From the NCBI GenBank assembly GCA_937898715.1, contig CALEKA010000091.1, positions 1 through 19,648 on the forward strand: a DNA stretch of 19,648 nt. The letters run 5' to 3'. A program made the translations under genes and the position numbers. Under the pieces are notes generated by a model. That model was not told where the DNA came from. It searched no databases and saw only the letters and a program-made list of their open reading frames with translations. This DNA comes from an uncultured Prevotella sp. (lineage in GTDB: Bacteria > Bacteroidota > Bacteroidia > Bacteroidales > Bacteroidaceae). The first letter of the stretch is position 1. Each line of letters begins with the position of its first letter. This document shows positions 1-6,168 of the stretch, piece by piece.

Positions 1-45
1 GCGTTGCCTTGGGCTATGGAATTCATTGGGCTTTCAGCCCGCCCA
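1..45. repeat. Possible edge of a REP-like intergenic element
   Basis: The first 45 bases contain a short GC hairpin, GGGCTTTCAGCCC at 28-40, preceded by GCGTTGCCTTGGGCTATGG. From memory, similar hairpins next to a GGGCTATGG motif are scattered through intergenic DNA of Bacteroidetes, so this may be the truncated edge of such an element. It is cut by the window start and I see only one copy here, so the call is weak. Confidence 0.25.
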
Positions 46-64
46 TTCTAAATCCAAAACTTGA

Positions 65-147
65 ATAAAGTATTAAGTATTACAACCCGTATGAATGCAA
101 ACGAATCAGAGATTTCTTCAGCCAGTCTGTAATACTTAATACTTTAT
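65..147. repeat. Perfect 20-bp AT-rich inverted repeat, 43-nt loop
   Basis: Positions 65-84 are the exact reverse complement of 128-147. The arms are built from short units of the TAAGTATT kind, and the loop (85-127) is of mixed composition. The element lies just beyond the 3' end of trkA, read on the minus strand. It could form a hairpin in the trkA transcript and help end or stabilise it. The arms are low complexity, but the perfect match over 20 bp is directly visible. Confidence 0.7.
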
Positions 148-158
148 ACTTAATACTT

Positions 159-222
159 AAAACTTGAGAAATACTTCAAGTAATCGCAAGCAGGCGATTA
201 CTTGAAGTATTTCTCAAGTTTT
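159..222 (-). repeat. Perfect 29-bp inverted repeat spanning the trkA stop codon
   Basis: Positions 159-187 and 194-222 are perfect reverse complements with a 6-nt loop (188-193). The right arm contains the last eight codons and the stop codon of trkA. In the trkA transcript this would be a 29-bp hairpin that begins inside the coding sequence and ends in a short U run, so it may act as a terminator or 3'-end stabiliser. The U tract is short, so efficient intrinsic termination is not certain. Confidence 0.75.
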
Positions 223-1541
223 TTGATTCCGCCATTCAAGCAGAACGCCACCACAGTGTCGCCCGGACGGATCATGGTAGAACCATTGATGAGTTGGCCG
301 TGGCCACCACGTACGAGTCCACCCAGAGTGATAGACGAGGGCAGGTCGAGATCCTTCACAGCATGCTTGCAGATCTTCGATCCCTCGGGCACGCTAAATT
401 CTGCCACGTCGGCATTGGCTACGGTGAGGCTCTTCACCGAAGTGATGTCGGCCTTGAGCATCATCTGGTAGATGTGGCTGGCAGCAAACGTCTTCTTGTT
501 GATAATAGTGCCGATATCGAGGCTTTCAGCCATGCTGATGTAGTCAGTGTTTTCCACCATGGCTACCGTCTTGCGCACGCCCAATCGCTTCGCAGCCAAG
601 CAAGCCAGGATGTTCGTCTCCGAGTTTTCCGTCAGCGCACAGAAAGCCTGTGCCTTGCGTATGCCCTCCTCTTCGAGCAGAGAAAGGTCGCGTCCATCGC
701 CGTGGATGATCATGGCATGCCGGTTGGTCACCACCTCGTTGAGGTGTTCGGCACGCTGTGCATGGCTCTCGATGATCTTGGCATGCATATAGTCGGGCAT
801 AGCGTTGGCTAAATGCACCGCTGTGCTACCGCCACCCATGATAAACACGTTCGACACGTCGGGATACTCCTCTTTGCCTGCAATGTCGCGTATGTAGTTG
901 ATATACTTCGGTGTGGTCATGAAGTAGACCACATCGAGCGACCGCAAGCAGTCGCCACCATGAGGTATGACCGTATCGTCGCCTCGCTTCACTGCCACGA
1001 TGTGGTAGGGAGAGTCTGGGCCACAGAGGTCTTTGAGCGGTTGGTCGAGAATCTGTGCGTTGCTGCGCACCTTCACGCCCAAGAGGATGAGTGCACCATC
1101 TTGCACCTCCCACCACTGACGTATCCAGCTGCGCTTGATGTTGTGGAGGATCTCCTGCCCAGCGAGCATCTCGGGATAGATGATTGAGCCGATGCCCACT
1201 TCAGAGAAGAAAGCACGGTGCTCGGGCATGGCATATTCATAGTTGTCTACACGTGCCACCGTCTTCTTTGCCCCCAGCTTGTGGGCAAGCATGCAGGCTG
1301 TCATGTTGTGAGCCTCGTCGGGGGTGACGCCGATGAAGAGGTCGGCCTTGCCCACCTCGGCTTCTTTAAGCGCGGAGATCGACGAGGGCGACACGGGGAG
1401 GGTCAGAATGTCGAAGTTGGAAGAAAGGTCTTCAAGCTTCTCTGCCGACTCGTCCATGAGCGTAATGTCGTGATGTTCGCGCGAGAGCAGTTTGGCAAGG
1501 TGTGTGCCTACAGCTCCCGCACCAGCTATGATGATTTTCAT
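198..1541 (-). CDS. trkA: Trk-system potassium uptake protein TrkA, 447 aa
   Basis: This is the cytosolic NAD(H)-binding gating subunit of the Trk potassium importer, which works with a TrkH-type membrane protein. It has the full-length two-repeat architecture: an N-terminal RCK_N Rossmann fold with GAGAVG at residues 7-12 and acidic Asp30-Glu31 after the second strand, an RCK_C domain (about 145-220), a second RCK_N starting near residue 232 (GGGSTA at 236-241), and a second RCK_C to the end. Family length is about 450 aa, so it is complete. The ATG at 1541 sits directly before the Rossmann strand. It lies 218 bp downstream of asd on the same strand, with a large inverted repeat between them. 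I see no TAnnTTTG promoter directly upstream, so read-through from asd is possible. A trkH partner is not in the window and may lie beyond the left edge. The last codons lie inside a perfect palindrome. Confidence 0.95.
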   Translation of the reverse strand: MKIIIAGAGAVGTHLAKLLSREHHDITLMDESAEKLEDLSSNFDILTLPVSPSSISALKEAEVGKADLFIGVTPDEAHNMTACMLAHKLGAKKTVARVDNYEYAMPEHRAFFSEVGIGSIIYPEMLAGQEILHNIKRSWIRQWWEVQDGALILLGVKVRSNAQILDQPLKDLCGPDSPYHIVAVKRGDDTVIPHGGDCLRSLDVVYFMTTPKYINYIRDIAGKEEYPDVSNVFIMGGGSTAVHLANAMPDYMHAKIIESHAQRAEHLNEVVTNRHAMIIHGDGRDLSLLEEEGIRKAQAFCALTENSETNILACLAAKRLGVRKTVAMVENTDYISMAESLDIGTIINKKTFAASHIYQMMLKADITSVKSLTVANADVAEFSVPEGSKICKHAVKDLDLPSSITLGGLVRGGHGQLINGSTMIRPGDTVVAFCLNGGIKKLEKYFK

Positions 1542-1564
1542 CCTTCTGTGCTTTATTATTCAGG

Positions 1565-1745
1565 TTTTAAGGTTATGGGTTAAGTTTTGAGGTTTGAGGT
1601 TATGGGGTTATTCTTGAGTTTTAAGTTTTGAGGTTATAAGGTTATAATATTACTTCATGCAGCGAATAGACTGTCAGAATGTAACTTTATAACCTTATAA
1701 CCTCAAAACTTAAAACTCAAGAATAACCTCAAAACTTTAAACTTA
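1565..1745. repeat. Low-complexity spacer with perfect 42-bp inverted repeat
   Basis: The spacer between asd and trkA is made of short 7-9 nt units such as AGGTTATA, TTAAGTTT and their complements. Within it, 1606-1647 is the exact reverse complement of 1687-1728 (42 bp), with a 39-nt mixed-composition loop at 1648-1686. Read on the minus strand, the hairpin starts 32 nt after the asd stop and ends 64 nt before the trkA start. It could terminate or attenuate asd transcription, or act as a processing site between the two genes. Confidence 0.8.
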
Positions 1746-1759
1746 AATCTAAGAATTTC

Positions 1760-2770
1760 TTATTTCACGTCGCCCACCTTGATCAGGTATTCGGCAATCT
1801 GCACGGCGTTGAGGGCGGCGCCCTTGCGGATCTGGTCGCTTACGAGCCAGAAGGTGAGACCATTGGGGTTGGCCAAGTCCTTACGGATACGGCCCACGTA
1901 TACGGGGTCTTTGCCAGCGAGGAAGAGCGGCATGGGGTATTCTTGCTTTTCGGGATTGTCCATGAGCACGAGGCCTTCACCGCCAGCGATAGCCTTCTTC
2001 ACGTCGGACACTTCGAGCGGTTGCTCAGTCTCTACCCAGATAGCTTCAGAGTGAGAACGGAGTGACGGCACGCGCACACAGGTGGCAGAGGTCAATACGT
2101 CGGAATGCATGATCTTGCGAGTCTCGTTGTACATCTTCATCTCTTCCTTCGTGTAGCCATTGTCCTGGAACACGTCGATCTGCGGGATTACGTTGAATGC
2201 CAGCTGATAAGCAAACTTCTTCACTGTGGCGGGCTTGCCGTCGAGCACCTCGCGATATTGCTCTACGAGTTCATCCATAGCAGCCTGTCCGGCGCCACTT
2301 GCAGCTTGGTAAGAGGCTACGTGTACGCGCTTGATGTGGCTCAAGTTTTCGATAGCCTGCAGAGCCACTACCATCATGATGGTGGTACAGTTGGGGTTGG
2401 CAATGATGCCGCGGGGGCGCTTCAGTGCATCCTCAGCGTTGCATTCGGGCACTACGAGGGGCACCTCTTCGTCCATACGGAAAGCAGAAGAGTTGTCGAT
2501 CATGACAGCACCAAACTTCGTGATGTCGGCGGCAAACTCCTTAGAAGTGCCTGCACCAGCCGAGGTGAAAGCGATGTCTACGTCCTTGAAGTCGTCGTTG
2601 TGCTGAAGAAGTTTTACGGTGTATTCTTTGCCGCGGAAGGTATATTTCGTACCTGCGCTACGGGTTGATCCGAAGAGCAGAAGGTTGTCGATAGGAAAAT
2701 CGCGTTCGGCGAGTACGCGCAAAAATTCTTGGCCTACGGCACCGCTGGCGCCTACGATAGCTACGTTCAT
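1760..2770 (-). CDS. asd: Aspartate-semialdehyde dehydrogenase, 336 aa
   Basis: This enzyme converts aspartyl-4-phosphate to aspartate-semialdehyde with NADPH. It is the branch point to lysine/diaminopimelate, threonine and methionine. The sequence shows the nucleotide-binding loop GASGAVG (residues 7-13), the active-site cysteine in NPNCTT (Cys128), and the RVPxxxxHS motif with Arg233 and the catalytic His240. The length is that of the bacterial family. I chose the ATG at 2770 because the protein then begins directly with the first Rossmann strand (MNVAIVGAS). A longer reading from an upstream start at 2800 would add ten residues with no family support. The gene is upstream of trkA and may share a transcript with it. 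A candidate promoter box lies at 2909-2917, which would give a leader of about 130 nt. Confidence 0.96.
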   Translation of the reverse strand: MNVAIVGASGAVGQEFLRVLAERDFPIDNLLLFGSTRSAGTKYTFRGKEYTVKLLQHNDDFKDVDIAFTSAGAGTSKEFAADITKFGAVMIDNSSAFRMDEEVPLVVPECNAEDALKRPRGIIANPNCTTIMMVVALQAIENLSHIKRVHVASYQAASGAGQAAMDELVEQYREVLDGKPATVKKFAYQLAFNVIPQIDVFQDNGYTKEEMKMYNETRKIMHSDVLTSATCVRVPSLRSHSEAIWVETEQPLEVSDVKKAIAGGEGLVLMDNPEKQEYPMPLFLAGKDPVYVGRIRKDLANPNGLTFWLVSDQIRKGAALNAVQIAEYLIKVGDVK

Positions 2771-2908
2771 TGCTTGAATTTTATGTGATTTTGTAAGCAA
2801 ACTGCCTTTTTAGGGCTTGAGTGAAGCATTGAAAAGCGGTCTGCTCGTTGCATTTTGTTTACAGAGTGTAGAATTTTGTTGCAGAAAGAAAAGAGCATCT
2901 CTCCGTGT

Positions 2909-2917
2909 GCAAAATTA
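2909..2917 (-). promoter_or_regulatory. Candidate Bacteroidetes -7 box for asd
   Basis: Read on the minus strand this is TAATTTTGC, matching the Bacteroidetes -7 consensus TAnnTTTG. A clear TTTG box at -33 is not evident, so support rests on the -7 box and position alone. Transcription from here would give asd a leader of about 130 nt. Confidence 0.4.
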
Positions 2918-3066
2918 CAATACTTTTTTGATAAAGAAGCCTTTGTGCCTCGTTTTATAGAGACTGATGGTGGTGAAAGGGCATTTTTTACGTTTGGAGG
3001 GACGGTATGGGTGCAGAATTTCTACGGCTTTTCATGCAGAGATGTCATTTTCTCTCCCCCTGCTTT

Positions 3067-3091
3067 GTGGGCGACGCGTCTCGCATCGGCA
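3067..3091 (+). repeat. GTGGGCGACGCGTCTCGC repeat, copy 1
   Basis: First of four copies of an 18-base core GTGGGCGACGCGTCTCGC. The core contains the 8-bp palindrome GACGCGTC and ends in inverted GCGA/TCGC. The sequence after the core, about CATCGGCA, differs slightly from copies 3 and 4. It is followed by GGTCAAGAATCAGCC, which resembles the flank of copy 2. Confidence 0.8.
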
Positions 3092-3130
3092 CGCGGTCAA
3101 GAATCAGCCGTATCTTTACTGTATATAGAC

Positions 3131-3237
3131 GTGACTCCTCGCGCGCGCATACAGAGAGTTTTCGGCTTTTATATGAGTTGCCTACACTAATTCTGTGAAA
3201 ACAACTGATAATCAAAGAAGTACATAGTGTAGGCAAG
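3131..3237 (+). repeat. Composite intergenic element, copy A
   Basis: A run of recognisable blocks: an alternating CG tract (3140-3149), CAGAGAGTTTT, TTGCCTACACTAATTCT (3179-3195), the dyad TGATAATCA (3206-3214), then AGTGTAGGCAAG. The same blocks, in the same order and spacing, occur inverted at 3430-3537. Similar blocks occur near the right end of the window. I do not recognise a named family. It resembles a non-coding, possibly mobile or REP-like, element. Confidence 0.65.
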
Positions 3238-3306
3238 ACCAGTCCTTCCCACATTTTCCTCAGATTCCCCTCATGCCTCCTTGGCGGGCAAATACTCCCT
3301 TGATGG

Positions 3307-3372
3307 TGTGAAAATTAGAGGTGGGTGCTGTGAAAATTAGAGGTGGGTGCTATGAAAATTAGGGGTGGTAAG
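3307..3372 (+). repeat. 22-bp tandem repeat, three units
   Basis: Two identical 22-bp units (3307-3328 and 3329-3350), of the form TGTGAAAATTAGAGGTGG plus GTGC, are followed by a diverged third unit (3351-3372). They sit between the two inverted copies of the composite element, at its axis of symmetry. Confidence 0.85.
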
Positions 3373-3388
3373 AGATTTTCGGTCGGAG

Positions 3389-3537
3389 TGTAGGCAAGAG
3401 TGCAGACAAAGTGTAGGCAAATGATAGGTGCTTACACTGCGTAATGCTTTGATAATCAAAGCGTACGTAAGAATCAGTGCAAGCAATGTAGAAAAAACGA
3501 GGAAAAACTCTCTGATGCGTGCGCGCGTGAGGGACAG
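3389..3537 (-). repeat. Composite intergenic element, copy B (inverted)
   Basis: Read on the minus strand this stretch matches copy A block by block: CTCACGCGCGC, CAGAGAGTTTTT, TTGCTTGCACTGATTCT, a TGATTATCA dyad (on the plus strand GCTTTGAT-A-ATCAAAGC, a 17-bp palindrome at 3446-3462), then AGTGTAAGC. Beyond that, 3389-3419 carries further AGTGTAGGCAA units, as in the array at the right end of the window. Identity to copy A is partial but runs across about 105 bp. Confidence 0.65.
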
Positions 3538-3553
3538 CCCATTCATTAGCTCC

Positions 3554-3577
3554 GTGGGCGACGCGTCTCGCGTTGCA
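3554..3577 (+). repeat. GTGGGCGACGCGTCTCGC repeat, copy 2
   Basis: Second copy of the GC-rich core, followed by GTTGCAAGCGATCAAGAGG. The GCGATCAAGAGG flank is shared with copy 3, so the conserved region extends about 40 bp beyond the core in these two copies. Confidence 0.8.
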
Positions 3578-3606
3578 AGCGATCAAGAGGCTTTTCAGCC
3601 AATACC

Positions 3607-3631
3607 GTGGGCGACGCGTCTCGCGTCGGCA
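3607..3631 (+). repeat. GTGGGCGACGCGTCTCGC repeat, copy 3
   Basis: Third copy, 53 bp after copy 2 in the same orientation. All 25 bases from 3607 to 3631 are identical to the reverse complement of copy 4. The right flank shares GCGATCAAGAGG with copy 2. Confidence 0.85.
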
Positions 3632-3780
3632 TCACAAGCGATCAAGAGGAAGGTTAAAAGGAAAAAGATAGAATTTTTTAGATTATTCAAGTTTCGGATT
3701 TAGATGTGAATACTTTATCACATGCCCACGAGATAAAGAAGACTTTCTTTAGAGAAAACTTCAGTTAGATTATCATGCGA

Positions 3781-3805
3781 TGCCGACGCGAGACGCGTCG
3801 CCCAC
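3781..3805 (-). repeat. GTGGGCGACGCGTCTCGC repeat, copy 4 (inverted)
   Basis: Inverted copy, 25 of 25 bases identical to copy 3. It directly abuts the first unit of the 16-bp minisatellite, overlapping it by two bases. Copies 3 and 4 therefore form an inverted pair around an AT-rich 149-bp stretch. Confidence 0.85.
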
Positions 3806-3931
3806 AGAACAGGTGAAAGACAGAACAGCTGAAAGACAGAGCAGCTGTAAGACAGAACAGTTAAAAGACAGAACAGCTGAAAGACAGAGTAGCTGAAAGA
3901 CAGAACAGCTGAAAGACAGAGCAGCTGAAAG
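3804..3931 (+). repeat. 16-bp minisatellite, eight units
   Basis: Eight head-to-tail 16-bp units with consensus ACAGAACAGCTGAAAG occupy exactly 128 bp. Variation is limited to single bases, for example GAGCAG for GAACAG, GTAAG for GAAAG, and GGTG for GCTG. Most units contain the palindrome CAGCTG. The unit is not a multiple of three and all frames are used, so the open frames across it are repeat artefacts. It ends 50 bp before the predicted -7 box of the antiporter operon, so copy-number change could affect expression. Confidence 0.95.
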
Positions 3932-3956
3932 GGTGACAACTAAATACGCGCATGCG

Positions 3957-3990
3957 TTGCGCGTGATTGAAAAAAATACAATAACTTTGC
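3957..3990 (+). promoter_or_regulatory. Predicted promoter of the antiporter genes
   Basis: TAACTTTGC at 3982-3990 fits the Bacteroidetes -7 consensus TAnnTTTG exactly. A TTG at 3957-3959 could serve as the -33 box, although the 22-bp spacing is slightly long. A small dyad, ACGCGCA (3946-3952) and TGCGCGT (3958-3964), overlaps the -33 region and could be an operator. The predicted leader to the start codon at 4084 is about 90 nt. Confidence 0.55.
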
Positions 3991-4083
3991 AGAAAAGATG
4001 GTTGCGGCGCGGCTTTACTCTCCTTCTGAAGGAAAAACAAGCCTCCGCAACCTCCATTATTCACCCCATTAACACCTAAGAAT

Positions 4084-6096
4084 TTGATCACAGACCCTAC
4101 TTGGATATTCCTCATCGTGCTGGCAATAATACTCTTTGCACCGATGCTACTCGAACGCCTGCGCATACCCTCCATCGTGGGTATGATCTTCGCGGGCATA
4201 CTCATCGGGCCTCATGGCTTCGGGGTGCTTGAGCGCGACGGCAGTTTCGAACTCTTCGGAAAGGTGGGGCTCTACTATATCATGTTTCTTGCCTCGCTCG
4301 AGATGAACCTGCAAGACGTGCAGCGCATCAAGGGACGCGCTCTGACGCTCGGACTCCTGAGCTTTGTCATCCCTATGGCTTTGGGCTATGCTGCCAACTC
4401 CCTTCTGTTGGGCTACGGCGTGGCAGCCAGTGTGCTCATCGCCGCCATGTATGCCTCGCATACGCTCATAGCCTATCCCATCGTCTTGCGCTATGGACTC
4501 TCGCGACTCACCAGCGTGAGCATTGCCGTGGGCGGTACCATCGTAGCAGATACGCTGACGTTGCTGGTGCTGGCCGTAGTGGGCGGCATGTTTAAGGAAC
4601 ACGTCACGGGGCTATACTGGGTGTGGCTCGTGGTCAAGGTGGTACTGCTCGGCGGCGTGATAGTCTATGCCTTCCCGAGGATCGGACGGTGGTTTTTCCG
4701 TCGCTACGACGACAGCGTGGTGCAATACGTCTTCGTGCTCTGCCTCGTATTCTTAGGCGCGGGACTGATGGAACTCGTGGGCATGGAGGGCATACTCGGA
4801 GCCTTCCTCGTAGGCCTTGTGCTCAACCGCTTGATACCCCCACTATCGCCCTTGATGAGCCACGTAGAGTTTGTGGGCAATGCCCTCTTTATTCCCTACT
4901 TCCTCATAGGCGTGGGCATGTTGATCAATCTCAATGCCCTCGTAGAGCACCAAGGTGCGGTGCTCACGGCCTGCGTGATGGTGGTGGTAGGCGTGGTGAG
5001 TAAGTGGTTAGCCAGCTATGCAACGCAAAAGACCTTCCGCATGTCGGCCACGGAGCGCAACCTCATGTTTGGCCTCACCGGCTCCCGTGCAGCAGCCACC
5101 CTCGCAGTGGTGCTCGTGGGCTATGGCATCGTGTTGCCCGATGGTAGCCATCTTTTGGGCGAAGATGTGCTCAATGGAGCCATGGTGCTCATCCTTGTGA
5201 CGTGCGTAGTGAGTTCACTCGTGACCGAGACCACCTCGCGCAAGTTGGCCGTGACGGGTTCGCTGCAGCCCACCTCGAGCAACGAAGCTCCCGATGAAGC
5301 CCCCGACCGCATACTCATTGCCGTGAACTATCGCGATACCCTCCCCGGGCTTGTCAATCTGGCACTCATGCTCCGCACGCCCCATTCTGTAGCGCCTATC
5401 ATAGCCCTCAACGTAGTGCTCGAAAATGATCCATCGGCGCGTCAGAGCGGAGAACAACAGCTCCACAATGCTGTGAAGATGGCTTCGGCCACGGGCATAC
5501 GCATACAGACCTATCAGCGATGGTCGGTCAATGTGGTGAGCGGCATATCGCATACGGTCAAGGAGCGTGCCGTGAGCGACCTCGTGCTCGGACTGCACCG
5601 CAAGGCACGCCTCTCCGATTCCTTCTATGGCAAGACCGTGGCCGACCTCTTGACTTCCGTCGATCGCCAGATCATGATCTATCGCGACACCATCCCCCTC
5701 AATACGGTGCGCCGACTCCACGTGTTGGTGCCGCCCAAGGCAGAGTTTGAGCAAGGCTTTGCCCACTGCATGGATCGCATTGCGCTACTCGCCCATCAGA
5801 TCGGGTGTGGACTCGAAGCGCTCTCTTCGCCAGCCACACTCACGGCTATGGAGCACTATCTGGCGGAGTCGCCCCACAGCGGTCTGCCTGTGATCTATAC
5901 CGAGTTCAACTCTTGGAACAACCTCATTCAGCTGGCTCATACCTCGCGCCAAGACCATATGCTTATCTTCGTATGCGCTCGTCGAGGCACCATCTCGTAT
6001 CATGCCTATCTGGACCGTCTGCCCGATCAGGTGGAGCGCTACTTCAGTTCGCGCAACGTGCTCTTCGTCTATCCACAGCAGCCCTACTCAAGGTAG
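4084..6096 (+). CDS. CPA2-family cation:proton antiporter with UspA-like tail, 670 aa
   Basis: Inner-membrane antiporter that exchanges Na+ or K+ for protons (Na_H_Exchanger fold, Kef/NapA superfamily). Residues 1 to about 385 carry roughly twelve hydrophobic segments. Asp156 in IVADTLTLLV is at the expected ion-binding position, and LEGILGAFLVGLVLN-like (here MEGILGAFLVGLVLN) and GVGMLINL motifs are present. From about residue 405 a soluble region begins (DRILIAVNYRDTLPGL), resembling tandem universal-stress-protein domains, with GLHRKARLSDSFYGKT near 510-525. Such domains often bind ATP or similar nucleotides and probably regulate the transporter. The start is a TTG: the reading frame is closed by a stop at 4027-4029 and no ATG lies between. 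It is followed after 72 bp by a second antiporter on the same strand. Ion specificity cannot be read from sequence. Confidence 0.88.
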   Translation: MITDPTWIFLIVLAIILFAPMLLERLRIPSIVGMIFAGILIGPHGFGVLERDGSFELFGKVGLYYIMFLASLEMNLQDVQRIKGRALTLGLLSFVIPMALGYAANSLLLGYGVAASVLIAAMYASHTLIAYPIVLRYGLSRLTSVSIAVGGTIVADTLTLLVLAVVGGMFKEHVTGLYWVWLVVKVVLLGGVIVYAFPRIGRWFFRRYDDSVVQYVFVLCLVFLGAGLMELVGMEGILGAFLVGLVLNRLIPPLSPLMSHVEFVGNALFIPYFLIGVGMLINLNALVEHQGAVLTACVMVVVGVVSKWLASYATQKTFRMSATERNLMFGLTGSRAAATLAVVLVGYGIVLPDGSHLLGEDVLNGAMVLILVTCVVSSLVTETTSRKLAVTGSLQPTSSNEAPDEAPDRILIAVNYRDTLPGLVNLALMLRTPHSVAPIIALNVVLENDPSARQSGEQQLHNAVKMASATGIRIQTYQRWSVNVVSGISHTVKERAVSDLVLGLHRKARLSDSFYGKTVADLLTSVDRQIMIYRDTIPLNTVRRLHVLVPPKAEFEQGFAHCMDRIALLAHQIGCGLEALSSPATLTAMEHYLAESPHSGLPVIYTEFNSWNNLIQLAHTSRQDHMLIFVCARRGTISYHAYLDRLPDQVERYFSSRNVLFVYPQQPYSR

Positions 6097-6168
6097 CTTA
6101 TCTGTTCACCAGTTAACTTGTCAACTCGTTTACACATTCCGCCAACGCGTATTAGTATATTATCCCCC

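Larger units (their letters stand above)
2771..4083. other. Gene-less 1.3-kb repeat island between divergent genes
   Basis: There is no convincing coding sequence between asd (minus) and the first antiporter (plus). The short open frames here are mostly translations of repeats. From left to right it holds a candidate asd promoter (2909-2917), four copies of a GC-rich motif (3067, 3554, 3607 and an inverted copy at 3781), two inverted diverged copies of a composite element (3131-3237 and 3389-3537), a 22-bp tandem repeat (3307-3372), a 16-bp minisatellite (3804-3931) and the predicted antiporter promoter (3957-3990). Between 3632 and 3780 I see only AT-rich DNA with a minor CTTTATC/GATAAAG dyad (3713-3738). 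Confidence 0.85.

Noticed and set aside
2771..2800. Longer N-terminus for Asd
   Set aside because: The extra ten residues precede the conserved Rossmann start and have no family support.
2855..3190. 111-residue plus-strand open frame upstream of asd
   Set aside because: It runs through the GC-rich repeat and the composite element, has no promoter or family features, and its second half is repeat-derived.
3307..3372. Possible CRISPR array from the 22-bp repeats
   Set aside because: The units are directly abutting with no spacers, and no cas genes are nearby.
3045..3703. Several short open frames in the repeat island
   Set aside because: They share only repeat-derived peptides such as VGDASRV or WATRLAS, produced by the GC-rich motif in different frames.
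3718..4205. Open frames on the minus strand with Cys/Phe/Leu/Ser-rich translations
   Set aside because: They are translations of the 16-bp minisatellite in several frames; the unit is not a multiple of three and there is no family-like sequence.
6118..6168. Longer N-terminus for the second antiporter from a TTG start
   Set aside because: The added residues are not hydrophobic or family-like, and the ATG at 6169 directly precedes the first helix.
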